The notes: generated from the letters alone by a model not told the origin. A stretch of DNA of 64,000 nt from Blautia sp. BIOML-A1 (GCF_009883055.1 NZ_WWVR01000002.1:62001-126000); one strand, 5' to 3'. Numbered from the stretch's first letter, positions 36,710 through 45,839 are shown. Translations and numbers: made by a program.

Positions 36710-36940
36710 ATGACAAAAAAGAAAAAAAGCAGAATCAGAATTATCCTGGGTCTGGTTCTTTGTGTTCTGCTCCTGGCTGGTACAGCAGGGCTGGCCGTGG
36801 CAGACAAAAAAGTAAATAATAATCTGCAGAAAGTATCAAACAGCATTGAAAATAATCCAGAACTGACTGCTGCAGAGGAGAGATACAACAATTTGAAAGC
36901 AGAAGTTGAGGACTTAGAAAAACAGGTAAAACCAGAATAG
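36710..36940 (+). CDS. Small single-pass membrane protein with coiled coil
   Basis: 76 residues: a basic start (KKKKSRIR), one membrane helix (about 9-29) and an extracytoplasmic helical coiled coil. No family recognised. The start follows AAAGGAAAGG. Likely a small structural subunit of the same envelope apparatus. Confidence 0.65.
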   Translation: MTKKKKSRIRIILGLVLCVLLLAGTAGLAVADKKVNNNLQKVSNSIENNPELTAAEERYNNLKAEVEDLEKQVKPE

Positions 36941-36973
36941 AAAGAATAACGGACGGCAAAACGAGGGGATATT

Positions 36974-38425
36974 ATGGCACTTTTAGGAAAAAACAAAAAG
37001 GCAGATACACAAAACGGATTTGGAACAGCTTCTTCCTTCCAGAATCAGCCAGAGAATGCGAACTGGGGAAATTTTGGAAATGATTATGGAAATACAAATG
37101 GAAATCCATTTGGGAATAATTATGGAAACGGGGCGGATAACTTTGGTGGTTCACCATTTGGCGGAACTGGAAGTTTTGGCGGGAATGATGGATTTGGTAC
37201 GGTTAATTATAATATGACTGGTGGAAGGCCGTCGCTCCAGCAAAAAACAGAAACGCATTTTTCAAAAATCTTTTTGATTGTTTCTATCATAGCATCAGTG
37301 ATTTTTTTTCTTCTGGGAGAGGTTATTTACAGAACACTTATTACAGATGTGAACTCTGTGTTTTTTATGGGAGTTTACTTTGCTGTGTTCGGACTGATTT
37401 TGTCATCTGCATTTTTTATTGTATCCAGAGTGATTGGTTTGGATATCACCTCAAAGAAAATTCTGGTTTCAGGGATCTGCATTCTTATGCTTCTGGTATT
37501 GGGGATTTTTTTTGAATTTATTTATGAACTGAACTTTGGTTCTACAATGGTTCAGACAGATAAATATATTTTTGCGATTGATAATTCTGGGTCTATGCAG
37601 GATAATGACCCAAATCAGGAAAGAGTGGCGGCAATTAAGAAGCTTCTGGCTAATCGTGAAGACAATGCACAGTTTGCAGTGTATTCATTTGGAGATGTGA
37701 TTCAATGTATACGTGAACTGAATCCGATTTCCAATGGAATAGATGATTTTGCAACGTCACCTTCAGGAGGAACTCCGATCGTAGGTGTTTTGAGCAAAAT
37801 TATGGAAGATATGGAATCTGGAACTCTGCCATATGATGAGGGATGCCAGGTAATCCTTCTCACGGACGGATATGCTACAGATACCAGCTTTTTAAATTTT
37901 GAATTAAATAAAACGTTGAAGAAATTCAATAAGAAAAAAATCAGTATCAGCACGGTAGGTCTGGGATATGTAGATGAAAAGTTACTGAATAATATTTCCG
38001 GAAAAACCGGTGGAATCAGTGTAACAACAGATAATGTAGATGAACTGGAGAAAGCAATGGCATCTGCAGTGTGGGTGACTGACAGTAGCAGAAATCTTCT
38101 GTCATCAAGGGCAAGGACGGATCATAACTGGCTGTATGCACTTATGAGAATTGTATTTCTGATTATTCTGGGTGCAGGATTTCTGGGAATTAAACTTGCA
38201 GCTACAGATGATACAACCAATGTAAAAATGATCTGCATTTCCTCAATTATCGGAATTGTGGCAGGAGCCATGGTTATGGAAATTGGTCTAAATCTGATTC
38301 TAAGTGAATTTTTTGCCCGTCTCTTGATGTCAGTACTGTTTGGGCTGATGATAACCACAATTGAGAAAACTGTAATGACCATGAGTCAGGGCGGAATTGG
38401 TGATATCGGTATAAGGTCTTTCTGA
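36974..38425 (+). CDS. Polytopic vWA-domain protein with NPFG-rich N-terminus
   Basis: 483 residues. A disordered N-terminus (about 15-85) has GNPFG, SPFGG and NFGG repeats like the C-tail of the vWA protein at 19629. Three membrane helices (about 97-118, 122-145, 157-182) follow, then a vWA domain with MIDAS D203-N-S-G-S, T in GGTPI and D in LLTDGYA, then further C-terminal helices (about 385-405, 412-470). With N-in topology the vWA domain falls outside, as in the other vWA protein, and both repeat tails fall inside. Start ATG follows CGAGGGG. Confidence 0.8.
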   Translation: MALLGKNKKADTQNGFGTASSFQNQPENANWGNFGNDYGNTNGNPFGNNYGNGADNFGGSPFGGTGSFGGNDGFGTVNYNMTGGRPSLQQKTETHFSKIFLIVSIIASVIFFLLGEVIYRTLITDVNSVFFMGVYFAVFGLILSSAFFIVSRVIGLDITSKKILVSGICILMLLVLGIFFEFIYELNFGSTMVQTDKYIFAIDNSGSMQDNDPNQERVAAIKKLLANREDNAQFAVYSFGDVIQCIRELNPISNGIDDFATSPSGGTPIVGVLSKIMEDMESGTLPYDEGCQVILLTDGYATDTSFLNFELNKTLKKFNKKKISISTVGLGYVDEKLLNNISGKTGGISVTTDNVDELEKAMASAVWVTDSSRNLLSSRARTDHNWLYALMRIVFLIILGAGFLGIKLAATDDTTNVKMICISSIIGIVAGAMVMEIGLNLILSEFFARLLMSVLFGLMITTIEKTVMTMSQGGIGDIGIRSF

Positions 38426-38461
38426 GTCGTGAAATAAATATAGTCAGCAGAGGAGTTTCAA

Positions 38462-39634
38462 ATGAAAAAGTGCAGTATATGTGGCTGCGAGGTAAATGAT
38501 AAATTTGCATATTGTCCTCAATGCGGAAATAAACTCAAAGAAGAAAATACAGATGCAGTCTGGCCGGAATTTCCGGAAACAGATCCGTATAATCAGGATG
38601 GATTTTATAATGATGACAGTGTGAATTCAAATGAAGAAAATATAAAAGAGGGTACTGAAGAAAATCCGCAGGAACAAGGTAGCGCAGAAGAGCAATCGGC
38701 AGATATTCCTCAGGAGGAAGAAGATTCTTCGTTTTCCTGGCCTTCTTATAACAACTGGCAGACATATGAGGATCCTTACAAAAAGGTAAACATACATGAG
38801 TCAGGGAATGCAAACAAAAAGTTTAATAACAGTAAACATGATGACGAATCTGCTGAACCGGCAAAAAGAAACAGTATTTTTGTTCCTGCCGCAATATGTG
38901 TAGGAGTGGCGGTAGTGGTATGCTCAGTCCTAATGGCATTAAATGGGGGGAACAAGACTGAAAAACAGCAGGCAAAGGCACTTGTCTCAAATACAGAGAA
39001 GGAAGAAAGCGGTGAAAAAGTTCAGGAAGATAATAATGCAAACACAGAAGTAACTATGCCGCCAGAAAAAGAAGAAGTAGTTACTCCAACACCTGAACCA
39101 ACGGATACGCCAACTCCGACACCTGAACCAACAGCTACACCAACTCCGATGCCTGAAATAACAGCCAGGCTTATAGACGCCAGTGAAGTGAATCTGGAAG
39201 GATTTAATGAGAAATTTTTTAATTCTGCACTTGCATCGTCTGTAATTCAACAGGAGAAAGTAAGTAATGATCCGATTTATGCATTTGATGATGATATACA
39301 GACGAGTTGGCAGGAAGGTGTGGTAGGATCTGGAATCGGAGAATCTATTGTAGGATACTTTTCTGAAAGCTGTAAGGTTAAATATTTGATGTTCCGTCTG
39401 GGAAACTGGAAAACAGACAGGTATTTTTATGGAAATAACAGACCATCTTGTCTTAGAATTCAAATGGAAGATTTCAGTACAGAAATTAATTTTCCAGATA
39501 AATATCAGGAATTTTGGGTGGAACTGAGTTACCCATATGAGACAGAATATCTGAGCCTGACGATCGAGGGGGTTCATGCAGGAACTAGTTGGGACGATAC
39601 TCCGATTACAGATGTCAGGGCTTTTGGAATATAA
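38462..39634 (+). CDS. Zinc-ribbon / membrane / discoidin-like (NADase-type glycan-binding) protein
   Basis: 390 residues. An N-terminal zinc ribbon (CSICGCEV...CPQCGNKL) and an acidic region lie in the cytosol. A membrane helix (about 138-162) and a Thr/Pro linker (TPTPEPTATP type) lead to a C-terminal beta-sandwich. The sandwich matches the discoidin-like NADase-type glycan-binding domain: FDDDIQTSWQEGVVGSGIGE, a Y-x-N-x-RP strand and a final DTPITDVRAFGI. It probably binds wall or surface glycan. The start follows GAGGAG. It belongs to the outward-facing part of the locus. Confidence 0.8.
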   Translation: MKKCSICGCEVNDKFAYCPQCGNKLKEENTDAVWPEFPETDPYNQDGFYNDDSVNSNEENIKEGTEENPQEQGSAEEQSADIPQEEEDSSFSWPSYNNWQTYEDPYKKVNIHESGNANKKFNNSKHDDESAEPAKRNSIFVPAAICVGVAVVVCSVLMALNGGNKTEKQQAKALVSNTEKEESGEKVQEDNNANTEVTMPPEKEEVVTPTPEPTDTPTPTPEPTATPTPMPEITARLIDASEVNLEGFNEKFFNSALASSVIQQEKVSNDPIYAFDDDIQTSWQEGVVGSGIGESIVGYFSESCKVKYLMFRLGNWKTDRYFYGNNRPSCLRIQMEDFSTEINFPDKYQEFWVELSYPYETEYLSLTIEGVHAGTSWDDTPITDVRAFGI

Positions 39635-39651
39635 GAGGGAGGCGCGTGAAA

Positions 39652-40632
39652 ATGAAAAAAAAGATTCTGGAAATTTTTATGTGGGTAATCTGCATTGTTG
39701 CTCTGGCGGTAATGAGTACTGTGGTAGTAAGAGAATATCAGAAAAGCCAAAATTCTCTGGAAATCATACAGCAGCAGATAGAGACAATTGCAACACAGAT
39801 CGAAGAAGTGAATAAGGCCAATGATAATCTGGAGAAAAGAATCACAGAACTCGAGAAGAAACAGGAAGAAGATAAAAACAGAGAAAGTATAGAAAAGACC
39901 ACAGTAGAGGATCAGGAACAAAATGAATCAGTTGACGGACAGATCACACAGAGTGGACAAAGTGGAATTACAGATCTGGAAGTGGGGAGCATTGTAGATG
40001 CTTCCAAGATAAGCTGGTCAAGCCTGGACAGTTATTTTCAGGCGTATGAAATTGTAGAGGGAGATGCAGTTTACAACAGAATTATCGGAAAATCATACAG
40101 AGAAAATAACGATATAGGATTGGCAGATCTCAGATACTTGAAAGTTCTGCATTATAATTTTAATGGAAATGTGCAGGTAGGAGAAGTGATTGTCAACGCA
40201 CAGCTTGCCGAAGATTTTCTCAGTGCATTTAAATCATTATATGAAGAACATTATGAAATCCAGAGTATGTATCTTATTGACAATTATTGGACAGGAGATG
40301 GCGCCACCAGTGACAATGCATCCATTGAAGTGAATAATACATCCGCGTTTTGTTACAGAACCGCAACGGGGAGCAGTAAACTTTCAAATCATGCGTATGG
40401 CTGTGCGATTGATATCAACTCGCAGCAGAATCCGTATGTGACATATGATGGAAATGGAAGCTGTTATCATGAGAATGCACAGCAATATCTGGACAGAACA
40501 AGTGGGCTGGATCATGTAATAACACATGAGGATATCTGTTACCAGGTATTTACAAACCTCGGATTTTCCTGGGGTGGTGACTGGAGTAACGGAATAAAAG
40601 ATTTTCAGCATTTTGAAAAGCCGTTATACTGA
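39652..40632 (+). CDS. Membrane-anchored M15-type D-Ala-D-Ala carboxypeptidase/endopeptidase
   Basis: 326 residues. An N-terminal membrane helix (about 6-26) and a coiled coil (about 30-80) precede an M15 (VanY/Peptidase_M15_4-like) zinc peptidase domain. The ligands are visible: H in SNHAYG, D in CAIDIN and H in the final FQHFE, with the typical GFSWGGDW. It should cut peptidoglycan stem peptides and could open the wall for the apparatus. Start ATG 39652 is nine bases after GAGGGAGG; an in-frame extension upstream overlaps the previous gene. Confidence 0.82.
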   Translation: MKKKILEIFMWVICIVALAVMSTVVVREYQKSQNSLEIIQQQIETIATQIEEVNKANDNLEKRITELEKKQEEDKNRESIEKTTVEDQEQNESVDGQITQSGQSGITDLEVGSIVDASKISWSSLDSYFQAYEIVEGDAVYNRIIGKSYRENNDIGLADLRYLKVLHYNFNGNVQVGEVIVNAQLAEDFLSAFKSLYEEHYEIQSMYLIDNYWTGDGATSDNASIEVNNTSAFCYRTATGSSKLSNHAYGCAIDINSQQNPYVTYDGNGSCYHENAQQYLDRTSGLDHVITHEDICYQVFTNLGFSWGGDWSNGIKDFQHFEKPLY

Positions 40633-40667
40633 TAATGGTGACAGTATAGAAAGGTTCTTGGATTTAC

Positions 40668-41423
40668 ATGTCTAATATTATTAACAAAGGAATCAGAAAA
40701 ATTGTTGCAGTTATTGTCATAGTATTATTGGCATCTTCTTTTAGAGAAATGATGTCGGATAAAGAGTTTTACACAGCATTTGGCGGTCTTATGGGAACAT
40801 TGCCATTTGCAAAGCAGATTACAGATATAGTATGTAAAATATTGAAATATCAGAATAATATTCCGGTATTTTCAAATGTAACAATATTGGAAGATATATT
40901 GAAATTGGCGATTATGGCATTCCTTCAGCCGTTCGCCGGAACTGCCCTGACAGGTCTTTTTCTTAAAGTACCGAGTAATTATAAAGAACGGGAAGAATAC
41001 ATGGAAGGCACAGTCTACAAAATGAAAGAACTGGCTGTTAATGTGATTTCAGCCCCGATACTGGCGTTGTTGGCAGCGTATCTTACAACGATGATTATAG
41101 AATACATTAAAAATAATCTGGGCAACATCAGTTCTGTAATCGTTGCGGTTGCTTCAGTAGTGGGGGTGTTTGCGGTATCGCTTATTCCATTGATAAAATC
41201 TGGCGTATCTATGTTAAAAGCATTTTTGTGGAGACTGACAGGAATGCTTGTGGGCGGTATGATAAAATCTTATGGAATCAATGCTATGAGTCTGGCTTTG
41301 TATATTGGCATTTTAAAGGGAATGCCAGGGATGATTGGTGGTTCTGTACTTGGATTGATTATCTGGTTAATTATCTTTGATGTAGGAATGAAACTGATCA
41401 GAGAATCAATAGTAAGCTTGTGA
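40668..41423 (+). CDS. Polytopic membrane protein of unknown function
   Basis: 251 residues with about six predicted membrane helices (8-25, 65-90, 118-140, 152-172, 195-215, 220-245). There are no conserved motifs I recognise. It is the last gene of the co-directional accessory run, 36 nt after the peptidase gene, with a weak ribosome site. It may form a membrane channel or anchor. Confidence 0.65.
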   Translation: MSNIINKGIRKIVAVIVIVLLASSFREMMSDKEFYTAFGGLMGTLPFAKQITDIVCKILKYQNNIPVFSNVTILEDILKLAIMAFLQPFAGTALTGLFLKVPSNYKEREEYMEGTVYKMKELAVNVISAPILALLAAYLTTMIIEYIKNNLGNISSVIVAVASVVGVFAVSLIPLIKSGVSMLKAFLWRLTGMLVGGMIKSYGINAMSLALYIGILKGMPGMIGGSVLGLIIWLIIFDVGMKLIRESIVSL

Positions 41424-41480
41424 TTGTGACAAAAGATAGCAGCCTATGTCAAAGGTTTGATGAAAGGAACAGGAAGTAGT

Positions 41481-41906
41481 ATGAATAATTTAAAAAGATT
41501 TACAGAAGCACAGTATCGTGATTATGAACAAGCTCTTAAAGAAATTAAAAATGGAAGAAAAGAAAGTCATTGGATGTGGTATATTTTTCCGCAGTTGAAA
41601 GGTTTGGGACGAAGCTATACTTCAGATTTTTATGGCGTAGTGGATTTGGATGAGGCAAAGGCATTTTTGCAGGATCCATATCTGGGAAAGCATTTACAGG
41701 AAATTTCAGAAGCATTATTAAATCTGGACAATGACAATGCAACTCAGATCATGGGAAGACCGGATGACATGAAACTGAAATCTTCCATGACCTTATTTGC
41801 CTGTGCAGATCCGGAAAATGCTGTTTTTGAGAAGGTACTGGAAAAATTTTATAATGGACATAAAGATGGGCGGACATTAAAAATGCTTTCAAAAGAAAAT
41901 GGATAA
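41481..41906 (+). CDS. DUF1810 family protein
   Basis: 141 residues matching the DUF1810 family (annotated calpastatin in some genomes): LKRFTEAQ at the start, KESHWMWYIFPQLKGLG, and LKSSMTLFACADP. No biochemical role is established that I know of. Start ATG 41481 follows AGGAAG; an earlier ATG pair at 41457 would add eight residues not typical of the family. It marks the return to sequence outside the accessory locus. Confidence 0.85.
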   Translation: MNNLKRFTEAQYRDYEQALKEIKNGRKESHWMWYIFPQLKGLGRSYTSDFYGVVDLDEAKAFLQDPYLGKHLQEISEALLNLDNDNATQIMGRPDDMKLKSSMTLFACADPENAVFEKVLEKFYNGHKDGRTLKMLSKENG

Positions 41907-41996
41907 TACGAAAATGCAGTAGACAAGCGGAAGCAAATTTATTGCTTATGAAATTTTTTACGTAAATTGCAAATAATCAGCTAAAAAAGAACAAAA

Positions 41997-42024
41997 TTGC
42001 ATAATCGTTGTGTTAAACTATATT
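41997..42024 (+). promoter_or_regulatory. Promoter of the YbjN-like gene
   Basis: TTGCAT at 41997-42002 and TATATT at 42019-42024 with a 16-bp spacer. Confidence 0.45.
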
Positions 42025-42082
42025 TACAGATAAAGAATAGCAATTGTTACAAAAAAGTATCAATTCAGAAGGAGTGATGGGA

Positions 42083-42511
42083 ATGATTTATAAGGCTACA
42101 AAACTTATCAAAGAAGAAATGGATAGACAGGAACTGAAGTACAGTGTTCAGGAGAGTGATACTTCATCATTTATCGTGGCAGGTTTTTGTATTAAGAATG
42201 GCCCAAATGCCAGAGTTCAGTTTATTTCGCAGGATGATGATAATGATGTTGCAGTTCGGTTGTTTGGCATTGTCAATGACGTGTCGGAAGATAAAGAAGA
42301 AGCAATGCTGCGGGTTATTAATGAGTGTAATAATAAATTCCGCTATCTGAAATTCGTATTAGATAATGAACGTGACATTAATGTTGAGTATGATATGCCG
42401 GTCAGATCAGATGACTGCTGTATTGGGGCACAGGCATGTGAGATCTTTATTCGCACAATGAAGATTATAGACGAGTGCTACCCGAAATTTATGAAGGTAA
42501 TGTGGTCATAA
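42083..42511 (+). CDS. YbjN domain-containing protein
   Basis: 142 residues with the alternating beta/alpha pattern of the YbjN family (fold related to type III secretion chaperones): VRLFGIVNDVSEDKEEAMLRVINECN followed by strands and a C-terminal helix. The function in Firmicutes is unknown. The start is the second of two nearby ATGs, eight bases after AAGGAG. It is closed by a strong bidirectional terminator. Confidence 0.7.
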   Translation: MIYKATKLIKEEMDRQELKYSVQESDTSSFIVAGFCIKNGPNARVQFISQDDDNDVAVRLFGIVNDVSEDKEEAMLRVINECNNKFRYLKFVLDNERDINVEYDMPVRSDDCCIGAQACEIFIRTMKIIDECYPKFMKVMWS

Positions 42512-42528
42512 GATTAAAAAGATATTAA

Positions 42529-42581
42529 AACAGGCAGGTTTGAGAATCATAATTTGTATCGATTCTCAGACCTGCCTTTTC
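42529..42581. terminator. Bidirectional terminator
   Basis: A 17-bp stem (AGGCAGGTTTGAGAATC at 42532-42548 against 42561-42577) flanked by A-run and T-run, between convergent genes. Confidence 0.85.
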
Positions 42582-42607
42582 TATTCTACAGTAGATTCTG
42601 GTGTATT

Positions 42608-44839
42608 TTATTTCTTCCGTCTGCACAGCCAGAAGCATCCGAATGCAGGGATCTGCACTCCTTTGGCTTCGAGTTCGCGGCCGGAGATCAGGTCGGTGTA
42701 CATGCCGTCGTCCTCATTGATCCATGCAACCTTGTCAAATTCACTGAAATTATAGATACCGATGAATTTCTCATCATCGTTTTCACGCACGAGAGCAAGG
42801 ATAGAATCATCCCAGGTATCAATAGTGCGGATCGGTACATCACTGTTGAATACGCTGTGTTCCATACGGAGATGTTCCAGCTTGTCAAGTACAGGGAAGA
42901 GTTTGCCCTGTACAGTTTCCGGACGATTACGGTTCTCGGCGAGATCCCATCGGAAGTTTCCTCTGTGGAGGTAACGGGAATCGGCAGCTTTGTCCGGATC
43001 ATCCTTGTAGGAGTAATCGTTGAGCTGTGCAATCTCATCACCGCTGTAAATGACCGGAATACCGGACTGTGAAAGCATGAAAGCGTGCAGGGTGATGTCA
43101 TAGCGGATCGCACGGTCAACGCCTTCTTCATTCTGTTCAAATCCAAAACGTTCAATTCCGCAGAGGGAAGCGGTGGTACCGCAGAGTCTTGCATCGCCAA
43201 GACGCGGATCGTCATTGTACAGTTCACCTCTTGCGAAAGAATCCGGGTACTTTCCGGTAAGGAAATCATTCAGATATTTCTTATGAGGAATTTCCTGGAT
43301 TCCGAAGTTCTCAAGGTAGTCATAATCCAGCCCCCAGCCGATATCATCATGGCAGCGGAGATAGTTCTGGAATACGTAATCTCTCGGAAGTCCTGCTACA
43401 ATATCAAGCTGACGGCGGAGCAGAGAAACATCTCTGGTTGCGACGGTATGCCAGGTGCTCGCCATGGTTGTTACGTTGTAGAGAAGATGGCATTCCGGTT
43501 TATCTACAGTCCCGAAATATGGAACCACCTTTTCAGGAGCCATAACGACTTCTCCGAGAAGAAGGACACCCGGGCAGACGATCTCGCAGATCATACGCAT
43601 CATACGAACGATAGTGTGTACCTGCGGCAGGTTACGGCAGTTGGTTCCAAGCTGTTTCCAGATATACGGTACGGCATCGAGACGAACAATGTCCACACCC
43701 TGGTTTGCAAGATACAGCATGTTAAAGATCATTTCATTGAGAACGATCGGATTGCGATAATTCAGATCCCACTGATAAGGGTAGAATGTAGTCATAACAT
43801 GTTTATGGATATCATCCAGCCATGTGAAGTTTCCAGGTGCAGTGGTCGGGAATACCTGTGGGCAGGTCTGCTCGTACAGAGACGGAATATCATAGCTGTC
43901 AAAGAAGAAGTAGCGGTCCTGATATTCTCTTTCACCGGCGCGTGCACGTTTTGCCCATTCATGATCCTCAGAAGTGTGGTTCATAACAAAGTCCAGGCAG
44001 ACACTGATTCCACGTTTGTGGCATTCGGAAGTCAGATGTGCAAAATCATCCATGTTTCCGAGCTCTTCCTGTACCTTACGGAAGTCAGCAACTGCATATC
44101 CGCCATCGCTGCGTCCTTTAGGGGACTCAAGAAGAGGCATAAGATGGAGATAATTTACATTGCATTCTTGTACATAATCCAGCTTCTTTTCCAGATTGGA
44201 GAGCGTACCTGCAAAAGCATTGACATACATCATCATTCCGGTAAGATCATTGCGTTTGTACCATTTCGGGTCTTTGGCACGGCGGATATCGGACTCTTTG
44301 AGGTCATTGCTTCTCATATCATAGAATTTCTTGAGTACGGTAAGAAGGTCATTGAGATGCATGGTAACATATGGATTATCCTGATATAACTCGCAGTAGA
44401 GCCATTTCAGCTCATCGAGATGTCTGGAAAGACGCTCACAGTAGATGGCATCATCGTCTCTTACAGGGATTTCGGCAGCCGGTTTCTGGGAAGAAACTTT
44501 CGGTGCGTCAGTCTTTGTGGTTTCAACTTTGACAGTGTCCTCTTTATGAGACTCAATCTTTGGCGCGTCAGTCTTTTTAGTTTCGACTTTGACTGGCTCC
44601 ACTTTTTTAGTTTCAACTTTTGGTGCTTCCGTCTTTGTGGTCTCAACCTTAACAGGCGCCACTTTCTTAGTTTCAACTTTTGGTGCTTCCGTCTTTGCAG
44701 TTTCGACCTTAGCTGGCTCCATCTTTTTTGTTTCAACTTTAGCCGGCTCAGTCGTAACAGCTTCTGTTACAGGTGTGGTAGTTTTTGGTGCAGCAGTTTT
44801 GGTTGCCTCACGTTTTTTCTGAAGGCGTTTTTTTGCCAT
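42608..44839 (-). CDS. Amylosucrase-like GH13 enzyme with repetitive N-terminus
   Basis: 743 residues. Residues 31-120 are nine 10-residue repeats of the PVKVETKKTE type (Lys/Glu/Thr/Pro-rich). Then comes a helical amylosucrase-type N-domain and a GH13 barrel with nucleophile D in RLDAVPY, acid/base E in LLGEVVM and the third acid in CHDDIGW. The long N-domain and MYVNAFAGTL...YLHLMPLL favour the amylosucrase (GH13_4) group, which builds glucan from sucrose, over sucrose phosphorylase. No signal peptide, so cytosolic. It shares an operon with the HisJ-type gene. Start follows TAAGGAGGAATAATC. Confidence 0.85.
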   Translation of the reverse strand: MAKKRLQKKREATKTAAPKTTTPVTEAVTTEPAKVETKKMEPAKVETAKTEAPKVETKKVAPVKVETTKTEAPKVETKKVEPVKVETKKTDAPKIESHKEDTVKVETTKTDAPKVSSQKPAAEIPVRDDDAIYCERLSRHLDELKWLYCELYQDNPYVTMHLNDLLTVLKKFYDMRSNDLKESDIRRAKDPKWYKRNDLTGMMMYVNAFAGTLSNLEKKLDYVQECNVNYLHLMPLLESPKGRSDGGYAVADFRKVQEELGNMDDFAHLTSECHKRGISVCLDFVMNHTSEDHEWAKRARAGEREYQDRYFFFDSYDIPSLYEQTCPQVFPTTAPGNFTWLDDIHKHVMTTFYPYQWDLNYRNPIVLNEMIFNMLYLANQGVDIVRLDAVPYIWKQLGTNCRNLPQVHTIVRMMRMICEIVCPGVLLLGEVVMAPEKVVPYFGTVDKPECHLLYNVTTMASTWHTVATRDVSLLRRQLDIVAGLPRDYVFQNYLRCHDDIGWGLDYDYLENFGIQEIPHKKYLNDFLTGKYPDSFARGELYNDDPRLGDARLCGTTASLCGIERFGFEQNEEGVDRAIRYDITLHAFMLSQSGIPVIYSGDEIAQLNDYSYKDDPDKAADSRYLHRGNFRWDLAENRNRPETVQGKLFPVLDKLEHLRMEHSVFNSDVPIRTIDTWDDSILALVRENDDEKFIGIYNFSEFDKVAWINEDDGMYTDLISGRELEAKGVQIPAFGCFWLCRRKK
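44480..44749 (-). repeat. Nine 30-bp coding repeats (KVETKK type)
   Basis: Each 10-codon unit encodes P-x-K-V-E-T-x-K-x-E/D variants, with an additional 20-residue higher-order alternation. It sits ahead of the catalytic enzyme. Confidence 0.9.
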
Positions 44840-44879
44840 GATTATTCCTCCTTAAAAACTTCTTATCTGAAAGTCGGAA

Positions 44880-45698
44880 TCATAATTTGATAAATTCCGG
44901 CTTACGGTCTTTGAATACAGTATAATATGTAAATCCACAGTCGACAAGAATATCGGCAGCCTTGTCGAAGGCGTAGGAAATTTTGTCCGGACTGTGTGCG
45001 TCAGCACCGATCGTGATGATCTCTCCGCCAAGCTGACGGTAGCGGCGAATGATCGCACGGCAGGGATTAGGTTCGCCAAGTCCATAATGGAATCCACCGG
45101 TATTCAGCTCGATTCCGCAGCCCCTGGAAATGATCGTTCGCAGGATCTCGTCCAGGATATCCTGGTATCGGCCGTAAGAATACTCTCGGTTCTGATTCGG
45201 ACCATATCTTACCACATAGTCGATGTGACCGTAAACATCCATTTCGGAAAATACAGCCAGATTTTCCAGGATGGATTCGAAATATTCCATATAACATTCG
45301 GATTCTCTGCGGTTCTTAAAAAATTCCTTATAATAAGGATCATACCCGTGAACTACATGAGAAGACCCGATCACGAAATCAAAAGGAACCGTTTCCAGAA
45401 GTTCTCTGAAAGAAGCTTCCAGATGAGGCTGGAGCCCCAGCTCGATCCCATAATGAATCTCCAGTTCTGAACGATATTTATCCCTCAGTGCATAGAGCGT
45501 ATTCTGATAACCGGCAAGATCCAGCTCAAAAGTTTCGTTATCCGGCGTTGGTGGGTAATCCGGATCCAGATGCTCCGTAAAACAGATGCCATGAAGCCCC
45601 CGCCGGATCGCTTCCAGGATCATATCTTCCATGGATGTGTCAGAATCGGCAGAAAAAGAAGAGTGCATATGACAGTCCCATAAGATTTGATTTGACAT
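44880..45698 (-). CDS. Histidinol-phosphatase, PHP family (HisJ type)
   Basis: 272 residues with PHP metal motifs DCHMHSSFSADS at the N-terminus, FTEHLD, GSSHVVHG, YGHIDYV and a final GADAHSPDKI. HisJ-type enzymes dephosphorylate histidinol phosphate in histidine synthesis. Other PHP phosphoesterases look alike, and no his genes are adjacent, so the substrate is likely but not proven. Start ATG 45698 follows AAAGGAGG; an upstream in-frame ATG would read through the promoter. Confidence 0.85.
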   Translation of the reverse strand: MSNQILWDCHMHSSFSADSDTSMEDMILEAIRRGLHGICFTEHLDPDYPPTPDNETFELDLAGYQNTLYALRDKYRSELEIHYGIELGLQPHLEASFRELLETVPFDFVIGSSHVVHGYDPYYKEFFKNRRESECYMEYFESILENLAVFSEMDVYGHIDYVVRYGPNQNREYSYGRYQDILDEILRTIISRGCGIELNTGGFHYGLGEPNPCRAIIRRYRQLGGEIITIGADAHSPDKISYAFDKAADILVDCGFTYYTVFKDRKPEFIKL

Positions 45699-45728
45699 TT
45701 TTTGGCCTCCTTTATATGGACTGCACCT

Positions 45729-45737
45729 ATTATAGCA
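45729..45737 (-). promoter_or_regulatory. Extended -10 promoter of the hisJ-type/amylosucrase operon
   Basis: On the minus strand TGCTATAAT, an extended -10 with a perfect TATAAT; no good -35 at 17 bp. Confidence 0.55.
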
Positions 45738-45810
45738 TGAGAAAAGAGTTCGTGCCATGGTTTGATTTCCAATTAAATACATTTTTTATCATGTTTTTTC
45801 TAAAATGCAC

Positions 45811-45839
45811 TTGAATTTTTGTACGAGATTCGATACAAT
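45811..45839 (+). promoter_or_regulatory. gap promoter
   Basis: TTGAAT at 45811-45816 and TACAAT at 45834-45839 with a 17-bp spacer. A second -35-like TTGACG lies at 45850. Confidence 0.6.

Noticed and set aside
13000..41500. Genomic island boundaries (att sites, tRNA, integrase) around the accessory locus
   Set aside because: I found no tRNA, integrase, transposase or flanking direct repeat; xerD at 4455 has the housekeeping form and is separated by core genes.
42554..44389. Long plus-strand open frames opposite the amylosucrase-like gene
   Set aside because: Antisense artefacts of the codon bias of the real minus-strand gene; products are low-complexity and unlike any protein.
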